Assembly: GCA_014529385.2 (NCBI GenBank)
Contig: CM043967.1
Location: 135,601,182 to 135,665,181, forward strand
DNA from: Adiantum capillus-veneris
Taxonomy: Eukaryota; Streptophyta; Polypodiopsida; Polypodiales; Pteridaceae
Reading direction: 5' to 3'
DNA: 64,000 nt
Numbering within the stretch: the stretch's first letter is position 1; every line of letters begins with the position of its first letter. Position numbers and translations under genes: made by a program. Below are positions 10,937 to 21,882 of this stretch, piece by piece. Below the pieces are notes generated by a model that was not told the DNA's origin, ran no database searches, and saw only the letters and a list, made by a program, of their open reading frames with translations.

Positions 10937-11676
10937 GCACCACGTGTCGACACGTGGTGCTAAAGGAAACTTCAAGGAGGCTACTTTAAGCGCTTTGTGG
11001 AGTTGCCTATAGCACCACGTGTCAACATGTGGTGCTAAAGGAAGTTTTGAGAAGCTAATTAAGGCACTTTGTGGAGCTTCTTGACACATGGTGCTAAAGG
11101 AAGTTTCAAAGAAGCTAACTTAATAACTTTGTGGAGCTTCCTATAGCACCATGTTTCGGTACATAGTGCTATAGGAAGCTTCATAAATGGCAAATTTAAG
11201 CCCTTTCGGAGCTGCATGTAGCACCATGTGTTTATATGTAATGCTATAGGAAGCTTTAAAGAGGCTAATGTATCAGCTTTTCGGACCTACCTGTAGCACC
11301 AAGTGTCGAGACATGGTGCTAAATAAAGTTTAAAAGAGGCTAATTTAAGCACTTTGTGGAGTGTCCTATGGCACTACGTGTCTACACGTGGTGCTAACGG
11401 AAATTTCAAAGAGGCTACTTTAATCTCTTTGTGGAGATGCTTGTAGCATCATGTGTCGGCACATGATATATTAGGAATCTTCAAAGGGGCTTTAAGTCTT
11501 TTGCAAAGTTTCTTGTAGCATCATGTGTCAACACGTGGTGCCATAGGAAGCTTCATAAGGTCTAATTTAAGCACTTTATGGAGCTGCATGTAGCACCATG
11601 TGTCATCATGTGGTGCTATAGGAAGCTTCAAAGGGACTTAATTAAGCGCTTTGTAGAGTTTTCTATAGCACCACAT
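10937..11676. repeat. SAT: about 75-bp satellite with palindromic core
   Basis: About ten to eleven units with period 73-78 bp. Each has the form TAGCACCACGTG-TCG-ACACGTGGTGCT, then AGGAAGCTTCAAAGAGGCTA and TTTAAGCACTTTGTGGAG. The first unit (10937-10960) is a perfect 24-bp palindrome centred on GTCGAC with two CACGTG hexamers. Later cores start near 11012, 11145, 11221, 11296, 11371, 11446, 11518, 11593 and 11668 and are less perfect. A shortened unit lies at about 11079. There is no coding potential. The array resumes at 50773. Confidence 0.9.
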
Positions 11677-12868
11677 TGTCCTACTGTGGCACGTACATAG
11701 TGTGAAATAAAAACATTCACCTCACTTTTGACACTTCTTGATGCATCGAAAGAAGAGCAATAATGTACATATTGTGATATATGCTAAAGCGACGACTACG
11801 CTCGCTATCATGTGCATACCTATCCGGGGGATCATGGCCCTAGATGTGGCACCTTTGCGTTCTTTCCCACTTGATAAAATTTCTAATTTGGTTTGATAAT
11901 GTACATATTCCAAGTGTTTCTTGGTGGCACACTCATCTCGCCTATAAAGACTGACATGGGCAAAAATTGCTGAAAACAGTAGCTAACACCACGCGCCATC
12001 GTAGAATTGCATGGAAAGTGACCCAAAATGGTATATTGGCAAAACATGATGCATATCTATGACTTTTATGCTTATGCCAATGATCCCACAAATTTAGGGA
12101 TTTTTTTGACTCCATTTGGGAGTTTTCGTATTAAAAATGGCAATTTTGGATCAAAAATGAGCTAAAAAAGACCTAGTTTTGGTCAAGAGTGGCAAATTGG
12201 CCCAAAAATTGACACATCAGCTCATATTTCCATGGGTAAGAGAGAGAGATCTGATACAAAAAAAAAACTATAATTTTTCACTATTGTGCAATAGCTTCCA
12301 TGGTTGCCCAATCTATGTGTGCTGTAGTCCCACCTCTTTGCAATCTTGTATCTGAACTTGTGAGGGAGTGAGTTAGGGTTTCCCCTTATCAAAATGGTGT
12401 GTGGGTTAGAATCTCTTAAATCTCTATAAAAGCATAAAATCGTCGCCGTGAAGGTGGAAGCTCGAGCATTCCTTTCAGTTGTTTGATGTTACTATGTAAT
12501 TGGGGGTGAGGCTACATGATACCATGAAAAACGTTTTGGTTTTGATTGAGATTTGTTCTTGTATGAGAATTGAGGTTTCATGGCCGAAACTTTAGTGTTT
12601 TTAAATGGTAATTTTGAGTGAAATTGAATGTGATTTGGTGATCCTCTTATCATAATCTCCAGTACAAAAGCAAGCAAATTCCAAGCACGATAGGAAAGAG
12701 GGTTTGGGACTTTGCTCTCGTGAACGCTCTTAGATTTTTAGTCACCCTTAGAAAGAGGTTTGGTGATTCTACATAAACTCTTTTCCTTAAAGTGTTTGTG
12801 ACTCTCATCACAAACTCTCACAGCCAGGGGTCCTACACCTTCCCAGATAGACCGCACACATCGTGACA
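11677..12868 (+). repeat. Gy2 5' LTR
   Basis: Runs from TGTCCTACTG to CATCGTGACA. It matches 49591-50772 over its length, for example GTGTGAAATAAAAACATTC near the start and TAGACCGCACACATC at the end. Candidate TATA boxes are TATAAAG (11943-11949, present in both LTRs) and TATAAAAG (12425-12432, lost in the other LTR). ORFs on either strand here are not conserved and are not called. Confidence 0.8.
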
Positions 12869-12872
12869 TTTG

Positions 12873-12884
12873 TGGTGAACCCAA
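12873..12884 (+). promoter_or_regulatory. Candidate primer-binding site of Gy2, cut by Gy3
   Basis: TGGTGAACCCAA begins four bases after the 5' LTR end, the usual place for a PBS, and starts with the TGG that pairs with a tRNA CCA end. The Gy3 insertion begins at 12885, so the site is interrupted or just complete. The tRNA was not identified. Confidence 0.4.
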
Positions 12885-13735
12885 TGGAGAGGAAGAAAGT
12901 GGAACACACCCTGCACACAACACAATGCCTCACTATAGCCGAGGCCGTACATAGCACCCCAATACACTATAGTTCACCTTCAAAACTCGACACTAACTGC
13001 AATCAAACCACTACTTTCACACAACCATACCCACACACGCCTTGCAATGCACCAGATAGACCCAATCACTCCGCTTCAATCAATTCATAGCCTTCCACAC
13101 TCACAGAGTCTCTCTCTATCTCTCTTTGCACGACAAACTTTGGGGGACACACACATCGACACACGCCCGGAAACACACGCACACAAGCACAGAAGAGAAG
13201 GGGGAAGGGAAAACGACGCCCAGAGACAGCAGTGAATAGCCTTATTGCATATACAACACCATATACAATCAACACCCTGCCGATATGAACCTCGGTAAAA
13301 ATCTCCAATGGCCAAAAGCCTACACAAGCCAAAGAGCATAATGGCAAAAAGGCCCAATGGCAAAAACGCATAATGGACAAAAGCCTTATGGCAAAAAAGC
13401 CCCAAAACCTTCACGTTTACATTCTTTTATAGGGGTGTGTCTAAGAGACCTAAAAAAGGAAAAATGGGTGAGCTCTCATCTCGTGCACTTCTCTTTGAGC
13501 TCCTTTTGGAATTAGCTTTGCATTTCTTGCACTTGGCATAGTCCATTTTGGCAATGCTTGCATGGTGCACACCTATGTCCAATTTGTCCACCCGACTCGG
13601 CCGCCCGGCTTGCTCCTCTTGGCCCTTGAACTCCCTCTTTCTCGATCCACTGCTCCAAACTGGCTCTCTCTCTCCCATCATGGGACTACCCCCTTTGTAT
13701 TGGCCCTTGACCCGCCTTGGACTCGCCTTCACCTC
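12885..13735 (-). repeat. Gy3 LTR A, truncated
   Basis: Matches LTR B from TGGAGAGG (12885) to TGGCCCTTGACCCGCCTTGG (about 13720), then stops and joins gag sequence. It holds the TATA box (minus TATAAAAG near 13426). It also has a run of AATGGCAAAAAGCCC-type short repeats at about 13305-13405. Confidence 0.75.
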
Positions 13736-13995
13736 AACAACTCACCATCTGCAGCTTTTTCGCATCCACCAACATACGCATCGCCAGTAGTCATAACTCA
13801 AAATCTGCTAGCCAATCCTCGGGATCTTCAATGCCCATAAATATGGGGCCAAATCCTGGCTCCACCACCTCTGCTAGCTTCAAACTCAACCATACAATAC
13901 CTCGACCATCAGCTAGCCTCTTGGTTGGCTAAAAAACACCACTTTCAACCGCAGCTAGGAGCATCAGACAACTCCTCCATGGGGGCATCCGTAGA
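13736..13995 (-). pseudogene. Gy3 leader and gag N-terminal fragment between LTRs A and B
   Basis: On the minus strand an ATG at 13893 opens MVEFEASRGGG. After a frameshift, sequence equivalent to IEDPEDWLADFEL follows, ending at the junction with LTR A near 13736. The same start is seen at 36987. The related Gy5 gag has GPIFTGEGEPEEWMADF. The fragment shows that internal sequence lies between LTRs A and B and that most of an element was deleted. Confidence 0.7.
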
Positions 13996-14832
13996 CAGAG
14001 AGGCGAAAAGTGGAACACACCCTGCACACAACACAATTCTTCACTATAGCCCAGGCCGTACATAGCACCCCAATACACTATAGTTCACCTTCAAAACTCA
14101 ACACTAACTGCAAGCAAACCACTACTTGCACACAACCATACCCACACACGCCTTGCAATGCACCAGATAGACCCAATCACGCCGCTTCAATCAATTCATA
14201 GCCTTCCACACTCACAGAGTCTCTCTCTATCTCTCTTTGCACGATAAACTTTGGGGGACACACACATCGACACACACCCGGAAACACATGCACACGAGAA
14301 CAGAAGAGAAGGGGGAAGGGAAAATGACGCCCAGAGATAGCAGTGAATAGCCTTCTTGCATATACAACACCATATACAATCAACACCCTGCCAATATGAA
14401 CCTTGGTAAAAATCTCCAATGGCCAAAAGCCTACATAGGCCAAAGAGCATAATGGCAAAAAATCCCAATGGCAAAAAAGCATAATGGCCAAAAGACCCAA
14501 TGGAAAAAAATCCCCAAAACCTTCACATTTATGTTCTTTTATAGGGGTGTGTCTAGGAGACCTAAAAATGGAAAAATGGGTGAGCTCTCATCTTGTGCGC
14601 TTCTCTTTGAGCTCCTTTTGGAATTAGCTTTGCATTGCTTGCAGTTGGCATAGTCCATTTTGACAACCTTTGCATGGTGCACACCTATGTCCAATTTGTC
14701 CGCCCGACTTGACCGCTCGACTTGCTCCTCTTGGCCCTTGAACTCCCTCTCTCTTGATCCACTGCTCGGAATTGGCTCCCTGTCTCCTCACCATGGGACT
14801 GCCCCGTTTGTATTGGCCCTTGACCCGCCTTG

Positions 14833-14922
<90 letters not shown>

Positions 14923-15690
14923 ACTGCATGTGATGGGATTGGCCCCTTTGTCGGCTTTGGGACTCTCTCTCCATCTCTTCTGTCATCTGCCATGGGGATC
15001 CTCCCCTAGGGAATAGTGACATCGCTATTGGGCGGGGCTCCTTTTGCCCTCAAAAAAACTTGGACCGAGTGGGCGTGGGACCGGCTTAAAGACCTTCCAT
15101 GTGAGCTCCATCACAGCCTAGCGGACGCGCTTACTGCACTGCCTCCCCTAGCCAAAAACGTTGGGCTTCCGCCCCTGAGCGCCACCACGCAGAGCCATCA
15201 ACAACATCACCGCGCATGACCACCATCGCCATGCACTCAACAAGCTTGCATCCCCTTTAGCAACCAAAAAAGTCATCTGCAATCAATCTCGAACAAATGC
15301 ACTCGATCTTTCCAACTACTTTAACTTTCTGCTCCAATCTTTGTTTGACGTGCAGTCAAGTCTTGCCGCCTCCATACATTGCATAGCACCTTGTTGAACT
15401 ATGTCACGGTCCAAAAAATACCAGATGGCACACGTCCCCATGTGGTTAGATGGGCACCAACCTAGCCCTTGGCAAAATTTCAACTGACCATAAACTGCAA
15501 TCCATGGCTCTTATGTGCAATTGAAAAAGACGGGTACACTCCATAACTTGAGTACTATGCACCTATACCCTAACATCCACTTGGGACACCCGTCCCCAGC
15601 TGCCCTCTACGCGGCAAGAATCTGCAACACACTAAACCTTCAACCTTTGATAACTTGGGGCTCTGTACTCTGTTTGATGAGCCGTATGGA
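13996..15690 (-). repeat. Gy3 LTR B, inner part
   Basis: Begins CAGAGAGG (equivalent of the LTR end) and runs to 15690, where Gy4 is inserted. It continues at 29213. It carries the short AATGGCAAAAAGCCC-type repeats (about 14420-14515), the TATA box and a long CT array. It matches LTR C across its length. Confidence 0.8.
14835..14920. repeat. (CT)43 microsatellite in LTR B
   Basis: 86 bases of uninterrupted CT. The equivalent place in LTR C has about 50 units, and in LTR A and both Gy5 LTRs there is no long array. Confidence 0.97.
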
Positions 15691-16257
15691 TGTTAACCCT
15701 CATGGCACACGAACACCCTATGATCTATAAACGTTGTATTATTTAGAGTCAGGTACCGGGCTTGTCGGACCAATAGGAACAGGGTAAGGGTGATCGCCGA
15801 TAATAGGCGCACTCTAACTAGAATATTCAAGGAGTTAGTTGGCTAAGTATGGGCGCCCAAGTGTGAATGGGGTGAGCTCATATAAAAGCCACTAAACCTA
15901 ATTTTTACTCATTCTCTCATTGTGCAATAGAAGCCGCTCTTGCACCATCTCCACCTTCTCCTTCACCATCTCCTTGTGTGTGTGTGTGTGTGTACGTGTG
16001 TGTGAGAGAGAGAGAGAGAGAAAGAGTGTGAGAGTGTGTGTGTGATCGAGCGTTGCGGCGGCACGACGGCAGTGAGGCAGTTGAGCGCGGCGTAGCAGCG
16101 TCTCCCTCTTCTTCGCGGCACGGGAATCCTTCATTCGCAACTACGTAGGAAGGTGAGTGACACACCATTCTTACTTGTGAGCTTGTCTATTGTATGACTG
16201 TGTGCTAGGAGCCTTTGTGGCTCGCACACGGCGCATAACAAGTCCCTAGCCTTGACA
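15691..16257 (+). repeat. Gy4 5' LTR
   Basis: 567 bp. Includes CCAAT-like and TATA sequences and, downstream, GT and GA microsatellites (about 15976-16024). Closely matches 28644-29212. Confidence 0.95.
15881..15887 (+). promoter_or_regulatory. TATA box of Gy4 5' LTR
   Basis: TATAAAA, preceded by GGTGAGCTCA. The same box is at 28834-28840 in the 3' LTR. Transcription would start roughly 25-35 bases downstream, which is inference. Confidence 0.7.
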
Positions 16258-16261
16258 TTTT

Positions 16262-16279
16262 TGGCGCCGCTGCCGGGGA
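16262..16279 (+). promoter_or_regulatory. Gy4 primer-binding site, tRNA-Asp type
   Basis: TGGCGCCGCTGCCGGGGA begins four bases after the LTR. It matches the complement of the 3' end of plant tRNA-Asp(GUC) at all but one position. This primer is typical of Athila-type elements. Confidence 0.85.
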
Positions 16280-17274
16280 GCTGCTGCACGTGAAGCTCCA
16301 ATGGCGACTTGTAAATTGTATTGAAGCTATTTTTTATGTAGGAAAGGCGCGGCTTAAGTTTGATTATTGTTGTTATGCAAAAACAGTAGAGAAAAACACT
16401 ATGTTGTTGACTGCATTCAAGTTTTCTGTGTTCTGTTAAGCTCTGTTTTGCTAGTTCTATTAAGCTCAGATTTCATCTTACACAGTTAGCATTTCTTGCG
16501 TTTCTGCGTTTTTTGCATTTTCTGGTTTGCACTGCACAGTTCTGTCAAGTTTCAATTTTTTGCATTTTCTGTGTTTTCTGGTTTGTGCACAGTTAGGCGC
16601 ACAGTTAGTTACTTAAGTAGGTTAGTAATTAGGTGAATCACTCATTAGCAGGTCAGTAGGTAGGTGAGACAGTAAATAGTTAGGTGAGGTCAAAGCGCAC
16701 CAAACTGCGTACCAAATAATTTCCACACAATTTTAAAAAAAAACAAAAAAATAACTTTAAAAAAAATTCTTTAAAAAAAAAAAAATCGAAAAATAAAAAC
16801 GTGAGTGAGGGGGAGGTTATAAAAACGGACGGGTTGGTTTGTATAAAAGTGAGATCGGGATCGTTTGACCCAATCCCAATCCCAATCCCAGGCCCTGGCT
16901 CTGTCTCTGTCTTATGATATAGGGTAGTCTCACTCCTATATATATAGGCTAGATTCACAAGGAGGGAGTGAGGAATGTGGGATAAGCCCTACACTCTCCT
17001 CTCCTTCATTGCACACTAGGACTTGCTATTTGGAGCCTAGTTCCCCAGCTAGGAAAAGACTGTTTCGGGCTTTTCTGGAGCAAAATAGAACCAAACGGTG
17101 GGCTGTAAAGCACAACGCGTCCCTCCTAGCAATACGCTCGTTTCGAGCTATCACACGGTCCATTCCACGACACGCTCTAAAAAATCTAGCAAAAAAACAA
17201 ACAAAAAACATGCTAAAAACTAGTCACAAGGCCTCCTAGAGCAGCTTTTTGATACCTTAGGGTATCAAAAGCAC
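16280..17274 (+). other. Gy4 long 5' leader
   Basis: About 1 kb without a credible gene. It contains T-rich sequence, an A-rich run (16735-16790), a CCCAATCCCAATCCC repeat (about 16868-16890) and several short upstream ATGs. It ends in a hairpin next to the gag ATG. Long leaders are usual in this group. Confidence 0.7.
17247..17270 (+). promoter_or_regulatory. Hairpin just upstream of the Gy4 gag start
   Basis: Arms TTTTGATACC (17247-17256) and GGTATCAAAA (17261-17270) pair perfectly around loop TTAG. The stem ends four bases before the ATG at 17275. A role in packaging, dimerisation or translation is possible but unproven. Confidence 0.6.
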
Positions 17275-20223
17275 ATGCACTTATGCTCTGGGCGGGTGCT
17301 AGAACACGAGCATATTGAGGGTGCCTCTGTTCATACGGACACCCATTACCCATCCACGATAGGCTCTAGACCCTCAGCGGGGACACAAGGTAGCACCACC
17401 CAAGACCCTAAAATAGCCGCTAGTGATTCCTCCTCCGACTCAGAAATCATGGAAGCATACCCTACCCAAAACACTAAGAGAGAAGGCCATGCACCTCCCG
17501 AAGCTCCACAGCCTAGTACTAGTATGTTTAGCCGTTTCATGCAAACATTAGGTAGAGCTACTCGCTCGGAACCTGATGCAAATGAAGCACACGAAGGGGG
17601 TGGGAAAGTGGACTCTCCTTTCACATCGCACGTGGACCCCACACCCCCAAAGAGTGTCCATGTGGATATCCTGCCAACTTCTTACCAAGAAGGCCCTGTT
17701 GAGCTGCCTCCTTCAGAAGTTCCCTCTAGAGTACCGTTGGTGACAAGTAAAACCACGGGGAGCAACATTGCTTCTACCTCACAAGAAACCGTTAACACGT
17801 CGACTCTAGAAGGATTGTTCATTAATGATCATTGGACATACGACCTCCACACTGAGGTGTTGACGGATCTACACTCTGGCCACTCCTACCATGTAGGATG
17901 GATAGAGATTGTACAATCCACCTCTAGTGCCACGAGCATCGAAGATCAACAGAAAATGATTTGTAATGTTATCCATGGCATTATTCAATCAGAAAGGCAA
18001 AACCGAGGGGTAAATATACTCTCAACTGGCCCCATGAGATTTCTGGATACGAGCAAGGCTCAACAGCCTACTCTATCACAAATGGAGACTCCTCTAATGA
18101 GTCCCATAGACCCATCTTATGTCATTTCACATGGGGTCTCTATGCAATCTGAGCCTCCGAGCGACAACTTTAGCTTCCCTAACTTGGCTCAACCCTCTAC
18201 TAAGGAAAACACAGTGCTCACTCCAGGGATAGACCTGACAGAGAATGTACCGATGACATCTACGGTTAGCGCAGTGCCACTACCTAGTGTCGTAGTACCT
18301 AATATGGGGCCTCGACCGTATGTGCCTCTAGCCCCTTATGCACACATGGCCCCCACACCTCCAATTGTACCACTTGTTTATGCTCCTCGAGTGCCGCTCC
18401 CTAGCCCTTATCCGAGTGGACCTATGCCCGGTTATGTTCCATATCCTGCATCATCCACACATATGCCAAGACCGGTACCCGTCCCTCTCCCACATATGAT
18501 TCCAAGAGTACCTCCACCGGCCCTGCCTTCTCACATAGGTGACTTGGCAGCGTTTGCTCAAACCATAGGTCGATCTATCGCGAAAAATATGCGTCATGCA
18601 TCTAATAGAGAGCCTAGAAGTAAGGCAGTACAAATTGCCAAACTCACGCAAAAATTCAATGGGGACGACGATGCTAGAAAACACATTGAAGCGTTTGAAC
18701 AAGTATGTGATTCCTTAGGGGAACGCAACGAACTACATAAGTGCAATGCCTTAAGCTTGACATTAAGTGGGAAGGCTGGAGATTGGTATAGAACCCTAAG
18801 GGTGGACGAGAAAACAATCTACCCTACCCTTCGAAGGTTGTTTCTAAAGGAGTACATACGAGAAGGTGTGATTTGGGGTGTAGCATCTCAGCTACAGAAG
18901 GCCGAACGTAAGGAAGGAGAGTCAGTAAGGGACTTCATTAGTCGTCTAAAGCACTTAAACTCTCGCTGCCCTGTAAATGAGCGCTTCAACAATAACCAAC
19001 TGCTTGATCGATTCATTCGAGGGTTGAGGAATGAAGGAATCTATAATGGACTAGTGATTAGAGGTATCACAACCTGGGAAGATGTCACTGCCAATGCAAT
19101 CCAATTAGAGGACAACTTGATGATAGCAGGCATGAGGGTGTCTACTGACACGAGATCCACTAGCTCTCAAGCCATTGAGTATGAACCCATGATTGCAAAG
19201 CCCATTGCCAATGAGCCAAAGGTATTTGAGACATTCTTGACAGACCTCACCAAGGCAATCCAAGAGTCTCGTAAGGATAATCGACCCTCTCAAAATAGTC
19301 ACATGTATCCAAGAAGGGAGCAACAATGGTGTTCCATTTACTTAGGTCCACATAGCACTAGTGAGTGCCCTACGTTTAGAGTAAAATTTAATGGAACTTG
19401 CAACGCATGTGGTAGGTATGGTCACCAAGCTAAGGATTGTTTAATGATCAAACGTATGATGGCAAATAGACCACGTGTAGCCTGGACGGATGCGCCTCGA
19501 GCTCCTGTATTGATGCCTGCTCCACCTGTTGAGCAACTACCGCAACACATGGTCCCTAGATCTCAAAATGTTGTACAAGCTACACCGCTACCACCTCCTG
19601 TGCTAGGACCGCAGCCCCCGCACCCAAGAGTTGCCCCTATGAACCAAGTGGGTTGCGAGCCATCTAATGCTTATGCAGATGGCTGTGAGGAGGAAATAGA
19701 CACTAGTATTGCCTACGGACTTGATATATTGGAAGAGTGTCCTATATACTACATGGAACATTGCTGGGGGCAAGTCAAGCCGGTTTATCAAGCTGCTGCT
19801 CTCGCATCCAGAGGTCAAAATATCAACACCCAGGCTAGGAGGCCACCTCTTCAATGCTACAAGTGTGGTGGACCACATCGGGCAGCGGAGTGCCCTATTA
19901 GGCTGCAAAAGAATGCTTCACAAATGCAAATGAATCAAGGGAGCACGTCTGCAATGCCAATACTCACATGTAATCGTTGTGGCATAGATCACTTGATTGC
20001 CCAATGCCCCTATAACCCAAATGCGCCTAAAATCACACCCCTAAATTTGGTCGAAATTGCTAGTGTGACATCGCCAATACCACCCGTCACACCCGCTTAT
20101 GCGATTACACGGTCCATGCTTCAAGGGCCAGGCCATATCCTCGAAGAGAGAGATACCGCGTCAGTTATCCAAGCAAAGAAAAAGAAGACACGAAGGAAGA
20201 GGTCGCAGAATACGGAAAATTAA
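17275..20223 (+). CDS. gag: Gy4 Gag polyprotein, 982 residues
   Basis: Intact ORF. Gag forms the particle and binds element RNA in the cytoplasm. The N-terminal 430 residues are polar and Pro-rich and not recognised. A retrotransposon gag (capsid-type) domain lies at about residues 450-620, with KLTQKFNGDDDARKHIEAF, LSLTLSGKAGDWYRTL and ESVRDFISRLKHLNSRCPV. Three zinc knuckles follow: CNACGRYGHQAKDC near residue 709, CYKCGGPHRAAEC near 861 and CNRCGIDHLIAQC near 899. The last two have CX2CX3HX4C spacing. A degenerate one (CSIYLGPHSTSEC) precedes them. The protein is about twice the length of common gypsy Gags. It ends in a basic tail and TAA at 20221. Pol continues in the same frame after stops. 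Confidence 0.88.
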   Translation: MHLCSGRVLEHEHIEGASVHTDTHYPSTIGSRPSAGTQGSTTQDPKIAASDSSSDSEIMEAYPTQNTKREGHAPPEAPQPSTSMFSRFMQTLGRATRSEPDANEAHEGGGKVDSPFTSHVDPTPPKSVHVDILPTSYQEGPVELPPSEVPSRVPLVTSKTTGSNIASTSQETVNTSTLEGLFINDHWTYDLHTEVLTDLHSGHSYHVGWIEIVQSTSSATSIEDQQKMICNVIHGIIQSERQNRGVNILSTGPMRFLDTSKAQQPTLSQMETPLMSPIDPSYVISHGVSMQSEPPSDNFSFPNLAQPSTKENTVLTPGIDLTENVPMTSTVSAVPLPSVVVPNMGPRPYVPLAPYAHMAPTPPIVPLVYAPRVPLPSPYPSGPMPGYVPYPASSTHMPRPVPVPLPHMIPRVPPPALPSHIGDLAAFAQTIGRSIAKNMRHASNREPRSKAVQIAKLTQKFNGDDDARKHIEAFEQVCDSLGERNELHKCNALSLTLSGKAGDWYRTLRVDEKTIYPTLRRLFLKEYIREGVIWGVASQLQKAERKEGESVRDFISRLKHLNSRCPVNERFNNNQLLDRFIRGLRNEGIYNGLVIRGITTWEDVTANAIQLEDNLMIAGMRVSTDTRSTSSQAIEYEPMIAKPIANEPKVFETFLTDLTKAIQESRKDNRPSQNSHMYPRREQQWCSIYLGPHSTSECPTFRVKFNGTCNACGRYGHQAKDCLMIKRMMANRPRVAWTDAPRAPVLMPAPPVEQLPQHMVPRSQNVVQATPLPPPVLGPQPPHPRVAPMNQVGCEPSNAYADGCEEEIDTSIAYGLDILEECPIYYMEHCWGQVKPVYQAAALASRGQNINTQARRPPLQCYKCGGPHRAAECPIRLQKNASQMQMNQGSTSAMPILTCNRCGIDHLIAQCPYNPNAPKITPLNLVEIASVTSPIPPVTPAYAITRSMLQGPGHILEERDTASVIQAKKKKTRRKRSQNTEN

Positions 20224-21882
20224 AAGCCAAGTTCCAAAACAAACATAGGAACATGAGATGACCCCGTGTATATGAATGACCTCGAGGATGATTCAGATTC
20301 AATCGAGACAATGGAGACTAGAACCAATACCACAAAGGGAAAGACCAACAAAGAAAACCGTAACATGGAACCAAATGAAAACCGAATAAGAGAAAACCAT
20401 AAAGAGCCTCTGAAAACACCACAAGTGTTTCCAAATCCAATCCAAGACCCCCAAGATAAACCGTAGGGGCAAAAAGGGAAGAATCGTAAAAATAAGATTG
20501 GGACGTACCCGAACCCAGTAGACGAGATTGAGCAGGTGAAACATCTAAGAGGTTTAGTGGAGGAGACTCAAAGGAAACTAGAACCAGAACCCATGCATGT
20601 CAAATTTCATGACACAGTGTTTCCCACGCAAGTTCATCCACCCCACATGAACAATAGACCGTTAGCCATACCTAGTATCATCCAAGAAGGGAGGGAGGAC
20701 GGGACATCAGAAAGTGAGCATACACCTTTCTTGTTGGAAAGGATGTTTAACGAAGGAATACCTGATCCCATTGAGGAATATGAGATTCCATCCTCACCAG
20801 TTCCTAGTCAAGGACCTACACCCTGCAAAACGCCAATGAATGTTGCCAAACTAGTGGACTTCATGTCTTCTGAGGTTCGAACCACGATCATAGCAAAGCT
20901 GTATGGAGATCCTGAGTTATTCCTTGCACTTCGAGAATTCCTTAACGGAGAGCTACAAACAGGATTACCGCAATTTGCGCAACCAAATAGGCCTGACTCG
21001 ATTATGATTGATGAGGAAAATCATGTGCAATCACTTGACTTAGATGGACACAAGTCTGTGATCGAGGTACCCATTACCGAATTAGGGCAGTATTTTGAAG
21101 GCGACGAGTCTAATGCGACCCTACCCATCACTACCAAGGGATTAACTATAAAGGGAATTCTTGATGGTGGTACGGGAGTTAGCATCGTTACAAAAGATTA
21201 TTGGGAATCCATGGGAAAACCCCGCCTCAGTGTTACTAACATTGTGGTAAAGATGGAAAATGGTACCATAGCCAAACCTATGGGGATGCTCAAGGATCTT
21301 AAGATCAAAGTTCTAGGACACAAGGTACGACATACGTTCATTGAAATGGATTTCTCTAAACACCTTATGTCATATGAAATGATTTTAGGACGACCATTCA
21401 TGAGGGAAGCCCAAATGGTTCATGATTGGTCTAAAAATCATGTCTATTTGCAATTCCAAGACTCTGTCCTTAGAGTGGATTTGGTGACTGGTAAGGTACA
21501 CCCCTTAGGGAGTAAAACCATTATTGATCATCGCTCTGACACAACAGTTCACTCGGCCCCACTACAATATTGTTACACTTGTAAGAAGGATATAGACATT
21601 GACCAAGATTCTCCTTACATGGATGTGTTACCGGGTATGACTGAATCAGACAACGTAGATTGGGTACACCTAGTTGCAACCATAGATACCTAGGGAAATA
21701 GAGGAACCACTTGGGTCACACCAGAGGGGGAAGAGGTACCACAAATTGCACCTTTGAACATGATAAGTGCCATACATGCATCTTCTAAGGGCAAGGCAAT
21801 TGTAGACCAATCTGACAGTGACACCGATAGCTGAATAGAAGACTTTGACCAACACGACTTAGACACGGACTCCCAGAGTGAA
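20224..21882 (+). pseudogene. Gy4 protease region
   Basis: Continues the gag frame, with stops at 20254, 20464, 21691 and 21832. The retropepsin cleaves the polyprotein. Its active-site loop reads ILDGGTGVSIV (Asp codon 21163-21165), the DGG form common in plant gypsy elements. The C-terminal signature is MILGRPFMREAQMVHDW. Upstream is a Pro/Glu-rich linker, and downstream an acidic segment leads to RT. Because gag, PR, RT and integrase share one frame, the stops look like decay of a single polyprotein. A genuine stop between gag and pol cannot be excluded. Confidence 0.85.

Noticed and set aside
10937-11676. Palindromic repeats as a CRISPR array or as terminators
   Set aside because: The period is 75 bp with conserved, not variable, sequence between palindromes, so it is a satellite.
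11722-11913. Minus-strand ORF also present at 49636-49887
   Set aside because: Shared only because both lie in the Gy2 LTRs. It is short, with no domain, and the sequence is not kept as protein.
13066-13414. Cys-rich minus-strand ORFs repeated at 14177-14500 and 37271-37790
   Set aside because: They overlap LTR sequence (TATA region and short tandem repeats) in three LTR copies. Similarity reflects the LTR, and the frames differ in length among copies.
16262-16279. tRNA gene fragment
   Set aside because: The match to tRNA-Asp is 18 bases next to an LTR end, so it is a primer-binding site. The same holds for the tRNA-Met matches at 9896, 30328 and 43185.
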